A DNA stretch of 64,000 bases from Odontesthes bonariensis (lineage: Eukaryota; Chordata; Actinopteri; Atheriniformes; Atherinopsidae): contig NC_134510.1 of the NCBI RefSeq assembly GCF_027942865.1, forward strand, positions 12,490,743-12,554,742, given 5' to 3'. The position numbers and the translations under genes were made by a program. The notes below the pieces were generated by a model. The model worked only from the letters and a program-made list of their open reading frames with translations, was not told the DNA's origin and did no database searches. Positions 1 through 11,029 of the stretch are shown here, piece after piece; position 1 is the stretch's first letter; each line of letters starts with the position of its first letter.

Positions 1-184
1 TGCGTTGTGTTCGTGTTGAAGGGGAATATTGACGAGGCATGCAGCTTCATGGAAGACTCTCCTTCTGAGTGATGGGACTGTGATAGCAATTTTCCTGCAC
101 CTTGAAAGGGGAAACCAAAATCTTATTTCACTCCTTGGCGATAGTTGTCTTTTCGTCTGACGACTGTGTCAGTCACACAGAAAT

Positions 185-256
185 TCCTCGTTAGTATAAT
201 GGACAGTATCTCCGCCTGTCACGCGGAATATCGGGGTTTGATTCCCCGAGGGGGAG
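185..256 (+). tRNA. tRNA-Asp(GTC), unit 1, T56-type variant
   Basis: First of 56 Asp genes; later entries give only differences from the array consensus. The consensus is 72 nt with GTC at 34-36 in loop CTGTCAC, a 7-bp acceptor stem (TCCTCGT with ACGGGGA), discriminator G73, internal box A TAGTATAATGG and box B GGTTCGATTCC. The product decodes Asp GAC and GAU. A T4 run about 10 nt downstream is the likely Pol III stop. This copy has G45T, C56T in the T loop (losing the G19-C56 tertiary pair and altering box B) and C67G (G6.G67 mismatch), so it may be weak or silent. Confidence 0.88.
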
Positions 257-265
257 AGCTTGGTC

Positions 266-269
266 TTTT
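266..269 (+). terminator. Pol III T4 terminator after tRNA-Asp (representative)
   Basis: A TTTT run starts 10 nt past the discriminator base, within gtcttttatc, and is kept in the units examined. Confidence 0.7.
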
Positions 270-721
270 ATCAGCTGCCTGCCACCAAGTGATGATTGCT
301 TTGATACTCTCACCCATCTTCGGCCTAAATGTCAATAGCCCCCTACAAATAGCCTAACATGATGCCAGGTTTCTTCGGTCAAAAGCCCTTTCCCGTTTAC
401 TATGGTGTTAAGTGCAAACCAAGACCTTATAATCAACAATGTGCCTTTTGCTAATGATTCTGTCCTGCCCAAAGCACTGTAGAAGGTTGTGACAACACAG
501 CTTGTTGAGTAGTGGTCAGAAGATTCTCATGCAACAAGTGTCTTGGCTGTTGTTTAACAGGGCTCCTGAGGCAAACAAATAGTAGGCATAGCATTTGGAA
601 GCAAGAACTCTTTGGAGGTAAAGCGGCCACAATAATCTTTAAACAAGATGATGCAGTGGCAGAATAGCAATACGACATGGTATTGCTAAGCAAGGAGTAA
701 ACTTGGGTTGCCTTGCCAGTG

Positions 722-725
722 AAAA
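722..725 (-). terminator. Pol III T4 terminator after tRNA-Leu (representative)
   Basis: On the - strand a TTTT run begins 25 nt after A73 of the Leu gene. Both downstream variants (gtttctc and gttctc) keep it. Confidence 0.6.
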
Positions 726-749
726 TGTTTCTCTAGGAGAAGTCTGCAA

Positions 750-832
750 TGTCAGAAGTGGGATTTGAACCCACGCCTCCAGGGGAGACTGCGACCTGAA
801 CGCAGCGCCTTAGACCGCTCGGCCATCCTGAC
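750..832 (-). tRNA. tRNA-Leu(CAG), unit 1
   Basis: First of 56 Leu genes. The body is 83 nt and follows the vertebrate tRNA-Leu-CAG sequence: acceptor GTCAGGA with TTCTGAC, A73, long variable arm (CTCC/GGAG), box A TGGCCGAGCGG and box B GGTTCAAATCC. The anticodon stem-loop is CTGCG-TTCAGGT-CGCAG, so the anticodon is CAG (decodes CUG) with G37 next to it. Later entries give the anticodon and any change. Its 5' end lies 250 bp from the next unit's Asp gene, so the two are transcribed divergently. Confidence 0.97.
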
Positions 833-1082
833 TACGAAAAGGAATATTTGACGACACTGTCGGCGGGCCCAGGCATCATTCCAGCGAATATGTGGGTCTG
901 CGTTGTGTTCGTGTTGAAGGGGAATATTGACGAGGCATGCAGCTTCATGGAAGACTCTCCTTCTGAGTAATGGGACTGTGATAGCAATTTTCCTGCACCT
1001 TGAAACGGGACACCAAAATCTTATTTCACTCCTTGGCGATAGTTGTCTTTTCGTCTGACGACTGTGTCAGTCACACAGAAAT
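833..1082. promoter_or_regulatory. Divergent Leu/Asp upstream spacer (representative)
   Basis: This 250-bp stretch is shared upstream sequence for the - strand Leu and the next + strand Asp gene. It contains a direct repeat, GGAATATTTGACGA at 841 and GGAATATTGACGA at 921, 80 bp apart. Type-2 Pol III genes rely mainly on internal boxes A and B, so a regulatory role for the repeat is only inference. Confidence 0.4.
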
Positions 1083-1154
1083 TCCTCGTTAGTATAATGG
1101 ACAGTATCTCCGCCTGTCACGCGGAAGATGGGGGTTCGATTCCCCGAGGGGTAG
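1083..1154 (+). tRNA. tRNA-Asp(GTC), unit 2, T71-type variant
   Basis: C49G (G49.G65), C67G (G6.G67) and G71T (C2.T71) give three stem mismatches. Probably a tRNA pseudogene although the anticodon is intact. Confidence 0.8.
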
Positions 1155-1647
1155 AGCTTGGTCTTTTATCAGCTGCCTGCCACCAAGTGATGATTGCTTT
1201 GATACTCTCACCCATCTTCGGCCTAAATGTCAATAGCCCCCTTCAAATAGCCTAACATGATGCCAGGTTTCTTCGGTCAAAAGCCCTTTCCCGTTTACTA
1301 TGGTGTTAAGTGCAAACCAAGACCTTATAATCAACAATGTGCCTTTTGCTAATGATTCTGTCCTGCCCAAAGCACTGTAGAAGGTTGTGACAACACAGCT
1401 TGTTGAGCAGTGATCAGAAGATTCTCATGCAACAAGTGTCTTGGCTGTTGTTTAACAGGGCTCCTGAGGCAAACAAATAGTAGGCATAGCATTTGGAAGC
1501 AAGAACTCTTCGGAGGTAAAGCGGCCACAATAATGTTTAAACAAGATGATGCAGTGGCAGAATAGCAATACGACATGGTATTGCTAAGCAAGGAGTAAAC
1601 TTGGGTTGCCTTGCCAGTGAAAATGTTTCTCTAGGAGAAGTCTGCAA

Positions 1648-1730
1648 TGTCAGAAGTGGGATTTGAACCCACGCCTCCAGGGGAGACTGCGACCTGAACG
1701 CAGCTCCTTAGACCGCTCGGCCATCCTGAC
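1648..1730 (-). tRNA. tRNA-Leu(CAG), unit 2, A25 variant
   Basis: Reads AAGGAGCTG where other copies read AAGGCGCTG: C25A, which breaks the G10-C25 pair at the base of the D stem. Eight other units share it. Confidence 0.9.
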
Positions 1731-1980
1731 GACTAAAAGGAATATTTGACGACACTGTCGGCGGGCCCAGGCATCATTCCAGCGAATATGTGGGTCTGCG
1801 TTGTGTTCGTGTTGAAGGGGAATATTGACGAGGCATGCAGCTTCATGGAAGACTCTCCTTCTGAGTGATGGGACTGTGATAGCAATTTTCCTGCACCTTG
1901 AAAGGGGAAACCAAAATCTTATTTCACTCCTTGGCGATAGTTGTCTTTTCGTCTGACGACTGTGTCAGTCACACAGAAAT

Positions 1981-2052
1981 TCCTCGTTAGTATAATGGAC
2001 AGTATCTCCGCCTGTCACGCGGAATATCGGGGTTTGATTCCCCGAGGGGGAG
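1981..2052 (+). tRNA. tRNA-Asp(GTC), unit 3, T56-type variant
   Basis: Same three changes as unit 1: G45T, C56T, C67G. Confidence 0.88.
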
Positions 2053-2545
2053 AGCTTGGTCTTTTATCAGCTGCCTGCCACCAAGTGATGATTGCTTTGA
2101 TACTCTCACCCATCTTCGGCCTAAATGTCAATAGCCCCCTTCAAATAGCCTAACATGATGCCAGGTTTCTTCGGTCAAAAGCCCTTTCCCGTTTACTATG
2201 GTGTTAAGTGCAAACCAAGACCTTATAATCAACAATGTGCCTTTTGCTAATGATTCTGTCCTGCCCAAAGCACTGTAGAAGGTTGTGACAACACAGCTTG
2301 TTGAGCAGTGATCAGAAGATTCTCATGCAACAAGTGTCTTGGCTGTTGTTTAACAGGGCTCCTGAGGCAAACAAATAGTAGGCATAGCATTTGGAAGCAA
2401 GAACTCTTCGGAGGTAAAGCGGCCACAATAATGTTTAAACAAGATGATGCAGTGGCAGAATAGCAATACGACATGGTATTGCTAAGCAAGGAGTAAACTT
2501 GGGTTGCCTTGCCAGTGAAAATGTTTCTCTAGGAGAAGTCTGCAA

Positions 2546-2628
2546 TGTCAGAAGTGGGATTTGAACCCACGCCTCCAGGGGAGACTGCGACCTGAACGCA
2601 GCGCCTTAGACCGCTCGGCCATCCTGAC
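2546..2628 (-). tRNA. tRNA-Leu(CAG), unit 3
   Basis: Array consensus with CAG anticodon. Confidence 0.97.
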
Positions 2629-2877
2629 TACGAAAAGGAATATTGGATGACACTGTCGGCGGTCCCAGGCATCATTCCAGCGAATATGTGGGTCTGCGTT
2701 GTGTTCGTGTTGAAGGGGAATATTGACGAGGCATGCAGCTTCATGGAAGACTCTCCTTCTGAGTAATGGGACTGTGATAGCAATGTCCTGCACCTTGAAA
2801 CGGGACACCAAAATCTTATTTCACTCCTTGGCGATAGTTGTCTTTTCGTCTGACGACTGTGTCAGGCACACAGAAAT

Positions 2878-2949
2878 TCCTCGTTAGTATAATGGACAGT
2901 ATCTCCGCCTGTCACGCGGAAGATCGGGGTTCGATTCCCCGACGGGGAG
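2878..2949 (+). tRNA. tRNA-Asp(GTC), unit 4
   Basis: Consensus, all stems paired. The unit is 1 bp short in the T-run about 94 bp upstream. Confidence 0.97.
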
Positions 2950-3442
2950 AGCTTGGTCTTTTATCAGCTGCCTGCCACCAAGTGATGATTGCTTTGATAC
3001 TCTCACCCATCTTCGGCCTAAATGTCAATAGCCCCCTTCAAATAGCCTAACATGATGCCAGGTTTCTTCGGTCAAAAGCCCTTTCCCGTTTACTATGGTG
3101 TTAAGTGCAAACCAAGACCTTATAATCAACAATGTGCCTTTTGCTAATGATTCTGTCCTGCCCAAAGCACTGTAGAAGGTTGTGACAACACAGCTTGTTG
3201 AGCAGTGATCAGAAGATTCTCATGCAACAAGTGTCTTGGCTGTTGTTTAACAGGGCTCCTGAGGCAAACAAATAGTTGGCATAGCATTTGGAAGCAAGAA
3301 CTCTTCGGAGGTAAAGCGGCCACAATAATGTTTAAACAAGATGATGCAGTGGCAGAATCGCAATACGACATGGTATTGCTAAGCAAGGAGTAAACTTGGG
3401 TTGCCTTGCCAGTGAAAATGTTTCTCTAGGAGAAGTCTGCAA

Positions 3443-3525
3443 TGTCAGAAGTGGGATTTGAACCCACGCCTCCAAGGGAGACTGCGACCTGAACGCAGCG
3501 CCTTAGACCGCTCGGCCATCCTGAC
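3443..3525 (-). tRNA. tRNA-Leu(CAG), unit 4
   Basis: One C-to-T change in the variable-arm loop, shared with units 13 and 40; no stem is affected. Confidence 0.96.
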
Positions 3526-3775
3526 TACGAAAAGGAATATTGGATGACACTGTCGGCGGTCCCAGGCATCATTCCAGCGAATATGTGGGTCTGCGTTGTG
3601 TTCGTGTTGAAGGGGAATATTGACGAGGCATGCAGCTTCATGGAAGACTCTCCTTCTGAGTAATGGGACTGTGATAGCAATTTTCCTGCACCTTGAAACG
3701 GGACACCAAAATCTTATTTCACTCCTTGGCGATAGTTGTCTTTTCGTCTGACGACTGTGTCAGGCACACAGAAAT

Positions 3776-3847
3776 TCCTCGTTAGTATAATGGACAGTAT
3801 CTCCGCCTGTCACGTGGAAGATCGGGGTTCGATTCCCCGACGGGGAG
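3776..3847 (+). tRNA. tRNA-Asp(GTC), unit 5, C40T
   Basis: C40T turns the G30-C40 pair into a G.T wobble; otherwise consensus. Confidence 0.95.
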
Positions 3848-4340
3848 AGCTTGGTCTTTTATCAGCTGCCTGCCACCAAGTGATGATTGCTTTGATACTC
3901 TCACCCATCTTCGGCCTAAATGTCAATAGCCCCCTTCAAATAGCCTAACATGATGCCAGGTTTCTTCGGTCAAAAGCCCTTTCCCGTTTACTATGGTGTT
4001 AAGTGCAAACCAAGACCTTATAATCAACAATGTGCCTTTTGCTAATGATTCTGTCCTGCCCAAAGCACTGTAGAAGGTTGTGACAACACAGCTTGTTGAG
4101 CAGTGGTCAGAAGATTCTCATGCAACAAGTGTCTTGGCTGTTGTTTAACAGGGCTCCTGAGGCAAACAAATAGTAGGCATAGCATTTGGAAGCAAGAACT
4201 CTTCGGAGGTAAAGCGGCCACAATAATCTTTAAACAAGATGATGCAGTGGCAGAATAGCAATACGACATGGTATTGCTAAGCAAGGAGTAAACTTGGGTT
4301 GCCTTGCCAGTGAAAATGGTTCTCTAGGAGAAGTCTGCAA

Positions 4341-4423
4341 TGTCAGAAGTGGGATTTGAACCCACGCCTCCAGGGGAGACTGCGACCTTAACGCAGCGCC
4401 TTAGACCGCTCGGCCATCCTGAC
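4341..4423 (-). tRNA. tRNA-Leu(AAG), unit 5
   Basis: First AAG copy. The anticodon loop is TTAAGGT in an otherwise CAG-type body, a single C34A change. A34 would be expected to become inosine (ADAT2/3), shifting decoding from CUG to CUU/CUC. Confidence 0.96.
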
Positions 4424-4673
4424 TACTAAAAGGAATATTGGACGACACTGTCGGCGGGCCCAGGCATCATTCCAGCGAATATGTGGGTCTGCGTTGTGTT
4501 CGTGTTGAAGGGGAATATTGACGAGGCATGCAGCTTCATGGAAGACTCTCCTTCTGAGTGATGGGACTGTGATAGCAATTTTCCTGCACCTTGAAAGGGG
4601 ACACCAAAATCTTATCTCACTCCTTGGCGATAGTTGTCTTTTCATCTGACGACTGTATCAGTCACACAGAAAT

Positions 4674-4745
4674 TCCTCGTTAGTATAATGGACAGTATCT
4701 CCGCCTGTCACGCGGAAGATCGGGGTTCGATTCCCCGACGGGGAG
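4674..4745 (+). tRNA. tRNA-Asp(GTC), unit 6
   Basis: Consensus gene body. The flank differs from most units (ttcatctg upstream; cattagccctc downstream), as in units 15 and 42. Confidence 0.97.
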
Positions 4746-5238
4746 AGCTTGGTCTTTTATCAGCTGCCTGCCACCAAGTGATGATTGCTTTGATACTCTT
4801 ACCCATCTTCGGCCTAAATGTCATTAGCCCTCTTCAAATAGCCTAACATGATGCCAGGTTTCTTCGGTCAAAAGCCCTTTCCCGTTTACTATGGTGTTAA
4901 GTGCAAACCAAGACCTTATAATCAACAATGTGCCTTTTGCTAATGATTCTGTCCTGCCCAAAGCACTGTAGAAGGTTGTGACAACACAGCTTGTTGAGCA
5001 GTGATCAGAAGATTCTCATGCAACAAGTGTCTTGGCTGTTGTTTAACAGGGCTCCTGAGGCAAACAAATAGTAGGCATAGCATTTGGAAGCAAGAACTCT
5101 TCGGAGGTAAAGCGGCCACAATAATGTTTAAACAAGATGATGCAGTGGCAGAATAGCAATACGACATGGTATTGCTAAGCAAGGAGTAAACTTGGGTTGC
5201 CTTGCCAGTGAAAATGTTTCTCTAGGAGAAGTCTGCAA

Positions 5239-5321
5239 TGTCAGAAGTGGGATTTGAACCCACGCCTCCAGGGGAGACTGCGACCTGAACGCAGCGCCTT
5301 AGACCGCTCGGCCATCCTGAC
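5239..5321 (-). tRNA. tRNA-Leu(CAG), unit 6
   Basis: Consensus, CAG. Confidence 0.97.
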
Positions 5322-5571
5322 TACGAAAAGGAATATTGGATGACACTGTCGGCGGGCCCAGGCATCATTCCAGCGAATATGTGGGTCTGCGTTGTGTTCG
5401 TGTTGAAGGGGAATATTGACGAGGCATGCAGCTTCATGGAAGACTCTCCTTCTGAGTAATGGGACTGTGATAGCAATTTTCCTGCACCTTGAAACGGGAC
5501 ACCAAAATCTTATTTCACTCCTTGGCGATAGTTGTCTTTTCGTCTGACGACTGTGTCAGGCACACAGAAAT

Positions 5572-5643
5572 TCCTCGTTAGTATAATGGACAGTATCTCC
5601 GCCTGTCACGCGGAAGATCGGGGTTCGATTCCCCGACGGGGAG
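5572..5643 (+). tRNA. tRNA-Asp(GTC), unit 7
   Basis: Consensus. Confidence 0.97.
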
Positions 5644-6136
5644 AGCTTGGTCTTTTATCAGCTGCCTGCCACCAAGTGATGATTGCTTTGATACTCTCAC
5701 CCATCTTCGGCCTAAATGTCAATAGCCCCCTTCAAATAGCCTAACATGATGCCAGGTTTCTTCGGTCAAAAGCCCTTTCCCGTTTACTATGGTGTTAAGT
5801 GCAAACCAAGACCTTATAATCAACAATGTGCCTTTTGCTAATGATTCTGTCCTGCCCAAAGCACTGTAGAAGGTTGTGACAACACAGCTTGTTGAGCCGT
5901 GGTCAGAAGATTCTCATGCAACAAGTGTCTTGGCTGTTGTTTAACAGGGCTCCTGAGGCAAAGAAATAGTAGGCATAGCATTTGGAAGCAAGAACTCTTC
6001 GGAGGTAAAGCGGCCACAATAATGTTTAAACAAGATGATGCAGTGGCAGAATAGCAATACGACATGGTATTGCTAAGCAAGGAGTAAACTTGGGTTGCCT
6101 TGCCAGTGAAAATGTTTCTCTAGGAGAAGTCTGCAA

Positions 6137-6219
6137 TGTCAGAAGTGGGATTTGAACCCACGCCTCCAGGGGAGACTGCGACCTGAACGCAGCGCCTTAG
6201 ACCGCTCGGCCATCCTGAC
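6137..6219 (-). tRNA. tRNA-Leu(CAG), unit 7
   Basis: Consensus, CAG. Confidence 0.97.
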
Positions 6220-6469
6220 TACGAAAAGGAATATTGGATGACACTGTCGGCGGGCCCAGGCATCATTCCAGCGAATATGTGGGTCTGCGTTGTGTTCGTG
6301 TTGAAGGGGAATATTGACGAGGCATGCAGCTTCATGGAAGACTCTCCTTCTGAGTAATGGGACTGTGATAGCAATTTTCCTGCACCTTGAAACGGGACAC
6401 CAAAATCTTATTTCACTCCTTGGCGATAGTTGTCTTTTCGTCTGACGACTGTGTCAGGCACACAGAAAT

Positions 6470-6541
6470 TCCTCGTTAGTATAATGGACAGTATCTCCGC
6501 CTGTCACGCGGAAGATCGGGGTTCGATTCCCCGACGGGGAG
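6470..6541 (+). tRNA. tRNA-Asp(GTC), unit 8
   Basis: Consensus. Confidence 0.97.
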
Positions 6542-7034
6542 AGCTTGGTCTTTTATCAGCTGCCTGCCACCAAGTGATGATTGCTTTGATACTCTCACCC
6601 ATCTTCGGCCTAAATGTCAATAGCCCCCTTCAAATAGCCTAACATGATGCCAGGTTTCTTCGGTCAAAAGCCCTTTCCCGTTTACTATGGTGTTAAGTGC
6701 AAACCAAGACCTTATAATCAACAATGTGCCTTTTGCTAATGATTCTGTCCTGCCCAAAGCACTGTAGAAGGTTGTGACAACACAGCTTGTTGAGCCGTGG
6801 TCAGAAGATTCTCATGCAACAAGTGTCTTGGCTGTTGTTTAACAGGGCTCCTGAGGCAAAGAAATAGTAGGCATAGCATTTGGAAGCAAGAACTCTTCGG
6901 AGGTAAAGCGGCCACAATAATCTTTAAACAAGATGATGCAGTGGCAGAATAGCAATACGACATGGTATTGCTAAGCAAGGAGTAAACTTGGGTTGCCTTG
7001 CCAGTGAAAATGGTTCTCTAGGAGAAGTCTGCAA

Positions 7035-7117
7035 TGTCAGAAGTGGGATTTGAACCCACGCCTCCAGGGGAGACTGCGACCTTAACGCAGCGCCTTAGAC
7101 CGCTCGGCCATCCTGAC
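7035..7117 (-). tRNA. tRNA-Leu(AAG), unit 8
   Basis: AAG by C34A; rest consensus. Confidence 0.96.
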
Positions 7118-7367
7118 TACTAAAAGGAATATTTGACGACACTGTTGGCGGGCCCAGGCATCATTCCAGCGAATATGTGGGTCTGCGTTATGTTCGTGTT
7201 GAAGGGGAATATTGACGAGGCATGCAGCTTCATGGAAGACTCTCCTTCTGAGTGATGGGACTGTGATAGCAATTTTCCTGCACCTTGAAAGGGGACACCA
7301 AAATCTTATTTCACTCCTTGGCGATAGTTGTCTTTTCGTCTGACGACTGTGTCAGTCACAGAGAAAT

Positions 7368-7439
7368 TCCTCGTTAGTATAATGGACAGTATCTCCGCCT
7401 GTCACGCGGAAGATCGGGGTTCGATTCCCCGAGGGGGAG
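7368..7439 (+). tRNA. tRNA-Asp(GTC), unit 9, G67 variant
   Basis: C67G gives one acceptor-stem mismatch (G6.G67). Confidence 0.9.
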
Positions 7440-7931
7440 AGCTTGGTCTTTTATCAGCTGCCTGCCACCAAGTGATGATTGCTTTGATACTCTCACCCAT
7501 CTTCGGCCTAAATGTCAATAGCCCCCTTCAAATAGCCTAACATGAGGCCAGGTTGCTTTGGTCAAAAGCCCTTTCCCGTTTACTATGGTGTTAAGTGCAA
7601 ACCAAGACCTTATAATCAACAATGTGCTTTTCCTAATGATTCTGTCCTGCCCAAAGCACTGTAGAAGGTTGTGACAACACAGCTTGTTGAGCAGTGGTCA
7701 GAAGATTCTCATGCAACAAGTGTCTTGGCTGTTGTTTAACAGGGCTCCTGAGGCAAACAAAAAGTAGGCATAGCATTTGGAAGCAAGAACTCTTCGGAGG
7801 TAAAGCGGCCACAATAATCTTTAAACAAGATGATGCAGTGGCAGAATAGCAATACGACATGGTATTGCTAAGCAAGGAGTAAACTTGGGTTGCCTTGCCA
7901 GTGAAAATGTTTCTGTAGGAGAAGTCTGCAA

Positions 7932-8014
7932 TGTCAGAAGTGGGATTTGAACCCACGCCTCCAGGGGAGACTGCGACCTTAACGCAGCGCCTTAGACCGC
8001 TCGGCCATCCTGAC
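7932..8014 (-). tRNA. tRNA-Leu(AAG), unit 9
   Basis: AAG. The half unit has the gaggccaggttgctttgg marker and is 1 bp short. Confidence 0.96.
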
Positions 8015-8264
8015 TACTAAAAGGAATATTTGACGACACTGTCGGCGGGCCCAGGCATCATTCCAGCGAATATGTGGGTCTGCGTTGTGTTCGTGTTGAA
8101 GGGGAATATTGACGAGGCATGCAGCTTCATGGAAGACTCTCCTTCTGAGTGATGGGACTGTGATAGCAATTTTCCTGCACCTTGAAAGGGGAAACCAAAA
8201 TCTTATTTCACTCCTTGGCGATAGTTGTCTTTTCGTCTGACGACTGTGTCAGTCACACAGAAAT

Positions 8265-8336
8265 TCCTCGTTAGTATAATGGACAGTATCTCCGCCTGTC
8301 ACGCGGAATATCGGGGTTTGATTCCCCGAGGGGGAG
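8265..8336 (+). tRNA. tRNA-Asp(GTC), unit 10, T56-type variant
   Basis: Same as unit 1, its counterpart 8,080 bp upstream. Confidence 0.88.
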
Positions 8337-8829
8337 AGCTTGGTCTTTTATCAGCTGCCTGCCACCAAGTGATGATTGCTTTGATACTCTCACCCATCTT
8401 CGGCCTAAATGTCAATAGCCCCCTACAAATAGCCTAACATGATGCCAGGTTTCTTCGGTCAAAAGCCCTTTCCCGTTTACTATGGTGTTAAGTGCAAACC
8501 AAGACCTTATAATCAACAATGTGCCTTTTGCTAATGATTCTGTCCTGCCCAAAGCACTGTAGAAGGTTGTGACAACACAGCTTGTTGAGTAGTGGTCAGA
8601 AGATTCTCATGCAACAAGTGTCTTGGCTGTTGTTTAACAGGGCTCCTGAGGCAAACAAATAGTAGGCATAGCATTTGGAAGCAAGAACTCTTTGGAGGTA
8701 AAGCGGCCACAATAATCTTTAAACAAGATGATGCAGTGGCAGAATAGCAATACGACATGGTATTGCTAAGCAAGGAGTAAACTTGGGTTGCCTTGCCAGT
8801 GAAAATGTTTCTCTAGGAGAAGTCTGCAA

Positions 8830-8912
8830 TGTCAGAAGTGGGATTTGAACCCACGCCTCCAGGGGAGACTGCGACCTGAACGCAGCGCCTTAGACCGCTC
8901 GGCCATCCTGAC
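8830..8912 (-). tRNA. tRNA-Leu(CAG), unit 10
   Basis: Consensus, CAG. Confidence 0.97.
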
Positions 8913-9162
8913 TACGAAAAGGAATATTTGACGACACTGTCGGCGGGCCCAGGCATCATTCCAGCGAATATGTGGGTCTGCGTTGTGTTCGTGTTGAAGG
9001 GGAATATTGACGAGGCATGCAGCTTCATGGAAGACTCTCCTTCTGAGTAATGGGACTGTGATAGCAATTTTCCTGCACCTTGAAACGGGACACCAAAATC
9101 TTATTTCACTCCTTGGCGATAGTTGTCTTTTCGTCTGACGACTGTGTCAGTCACACAGAAAT

Positions 9163-9234
9163 TCCTCGTTAGTATAATGGACAGTATCTCCGCCTGTCAC
9201 GCGGAAGATGGGGGTTCGATTCCCCGAGGGGTAG
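9163..9234 (+). tRNA. tRNA-Asp(GTC), unit 11, T71-type variant
   Basis: Same as unit 2: three stem mismatches. Confidence 0.8.
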
Positions 9235-9727
9235 AGCTTGGTCTTTTATCAGCTGCCTGCCACCAAGTGATGATTGCTTTGATACTCTCACCCATCTTCG
9301 GCCTAAATGTCAATAGCCCCCTTCAAATAGCCTAACATGATGCCAGGTTTCTTCGGTCAAAAGCCCTTTCCCGTTTACTATGGTGTTAAGTGCAAACCAA
9401 GACCTTATAATCAACAATGTGCCTTTTGCTAATGATTCTGTCCTGCCCAAAGCACTGTAGAAGGTTGTGACAACACAGCTTGTTGAGCAGTGATCAGAAG
9501 ATTCTCATGCAACAAGTGTCTTGGCTGTTGTTTAACAGGGCTCCTGAGGCAAACAAATAGTAGGCATAGCATTTGGAAGCAAGAACTCTTCGGAGGTAAA
9601 GCGGCCACAATAATGTTTAAACAAGATGATGCAGTGGCAGAATAGCAATACGACATGGTATTGCTAAGCAAGGAGTAAACTTGGGTTGCCTTGCCAGTGA
9701 AAATGTTTCTCTAGGAGAAGTCTGCAA

Positions 9728-9810
9728 TGTCAGAAGTGGGATTTGAACCCACGCCTCCAGGGGAGACTGCGACCTGAACGCAGCTCCTTAGACCGCTCGG
9801 CCATCCTGAC
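9728..9810 (-). tRNA. tRNA-Leu(CAG), unit 11, A25 variant
   Basis: C25A as in unit 2. Confidence 0.9.
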
Positions 9811-10060
9811 GACTAAAAGGAATATTTGACGACACTGTCGGCGGGCCCAGGCATCATTCCAGCGAATATGTGGGTCTGCGTTGTGTTCGTGTTGAAGGGG
9901 AATATTGACGAGGCATGCAGCTTCATGGAAGACTCTCCTTCTGAGTGATGGGACTGTGATAGCAATTTTCCTGCACCTTGAAAGGGGAAACCAAAATCTT
10001 ATTTCACTCCTTGGCGATAGTTGTCTTTTCGTCTGACGACTGTGTCAGTCACACAGAAAT

Positions 10061-10132
10061 TCCTCGTTAGTATAATGGACAGTATCTCCGCCTGTCACGC
10101 GGAATATCGGGGTTTGATTCCCCGAGGGGGAG
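10061..10132 (+). tRNA. tRNA-Asp(GTC), unit 12, T56-type variant
   Basis: Same changes as unit 1. Confidence 0.88.
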
Positions 10133-10625
10133 AGCTTGGTCTTTTATCAGCTGCCTGCCACCAAGTGATGATTGCTTTGATACTCTCACCCATCTTCGGC
10201 CTAAATGTCAATAGCCCCCTTCAAATAGCCTAACATGATGCCAGGTTTCTTCGGTCAAAAGCCCTTTCCCGTTTACTATGGTGTTAAGTGCAAACCAAGA
10301 CCTTATAATCAACAATGTGCCTTTTGCTAATGATTCTGTCCTGCCCAAAGCACTGTAGAAGGTTGTGACAACACAGCTTGTTGAGCAGTGATCAGAAGAT
10401 TCTCATGCAACAAGTGTCTTGGCTGTTGTTTAACAGGGCTCCTGAGGCAAACAAATAGTAGGCATAGCATTTGGAAGCAAGAACTCTTCGGAGGTAAAGC
10501 GGCCACAATAATGTTTAAACAAGATGATGCAGTGGCAGAATAGCAATACGACATGGTATTGCTAAGCAAGGAGTAAACTTGGGTTGCCTTGCCAGTGAAA
10601 ATGTTTCTCTAGGAGAAGTCTGCAA

Positions 10626-10708
10626 TGTCAGAAGTGGGATTTGAACCCACGCCTCCAGGGGAGACTGCGATCTGAACGCAGCGCCTTAGACCGCTCGGCC
10701 ATCCTGAC
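10626..10708 (-). tRNA. tRNA-Leu(CAG), unit 12, A37
   Basis: Loop TTCAGAT: G37 next to the anticodon is replaced by A, only in this copy. G37 is the TRMT5 m1G site in Leu-CAG and helps hold the reading frame, so the product could be impaired if made. Confidence 0.92.
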
Positions 10709-10957
10709 TACGAAAAGGAATATTGGATGACACTGTCGGCGGTCCCAGGCATCATTCCAGCGACTATGTGGGTCTGCGTTGTGTTCGTGTTGAAGGGGAA
10801 TATTGACGAGGCATGCAGCTTCATGGAAGACTCTCCTTCTGAGTAATGGGACTGTGATAGCAATGTCCTGCACCTTGAAACGGGACACCAAAATCTTATT
10901 TCACTCCTTGGCGATAGTTGTCTTTTCGTCTGACGACTGTGTCAGGCACACAGAAAT

Positions 10958-11029
10958 TCCTCGTTAGTATAATGGACAGTATCTCCGCCTGTCACGCGGA
11001 AGATCGGGGTTCGATTCCCCGACGGGGAG
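10958..11029 (+). tRNA. tRNA-Asp(GTC), unit 13
   Basis: Consensus; the upstream 1-bp deletion is shared with unit 4. Confidence 0.97.

Larger units (their letters stand above)
257..749. other. Convergent intra-unit spacer (representative, unit 1)
   Basis: This 493-bp stretch separates the 3' ends of the convergent Asp and Leu genes and recurs in every unit. I see Pol III T-runs at each end and no coding or RNA signal between them. Short open frames on both strands recur in every unit only because the units are near copies. Diagnostic variants used to type units lie here: gatgcc/gaggcc after the Asp gene, aaacaaat/aaagaaat/aaacaaaa, and ttctctagg/ttctgtagg. Confidence 0.7.
1..7540. repeat. 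Higher-order block A, copy 1 (units 1 to 9, Asp half)
   Basis: The order of variant units here recurs from 8081 and from 32323. The Asp series is T56-type, T71-type, T56-type, consensus, C40T, consensus x3, G67-type. The Leu series is CAG, A25-CAG, CAG, variable-loop-variant CAG, AAG, CAG, CAG, AAG. Similarity to copy 2 stops in the second half of unit 9, which is AAG type where unit 18 is CAG type. Copy 1 may begin left of the window. Confidence 0.9.

Noticed and set aside
145-357. 70-codon + strand frame repeated in almost every array unit
   Set aside because: It reads through the tRNA-Asp gene (VSIMDSISACH is the tRNA itself). It recurs because the units are copies, and breaks freely where the tRNA varies.
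451-693. 80-codon (or 107-codon) - strand frame in every unit
   Set aside because: Lies in the convergent spacer, has no family resemblance, and changes length with single spacer differences. No sign of protein-level selection.
2548-2811. 85-87-codon - strand frames containing MAERSKALRSG
   Set aside because: Classic translation of a tRNA-Leu gene; an artefact well known in annotation.
4341-4423. Reading the variant Leu anticodon as TAA
   Set aside because: Correct folding puts the 7-base loop as TTAAGGT, so positions 34-36 are AAG.
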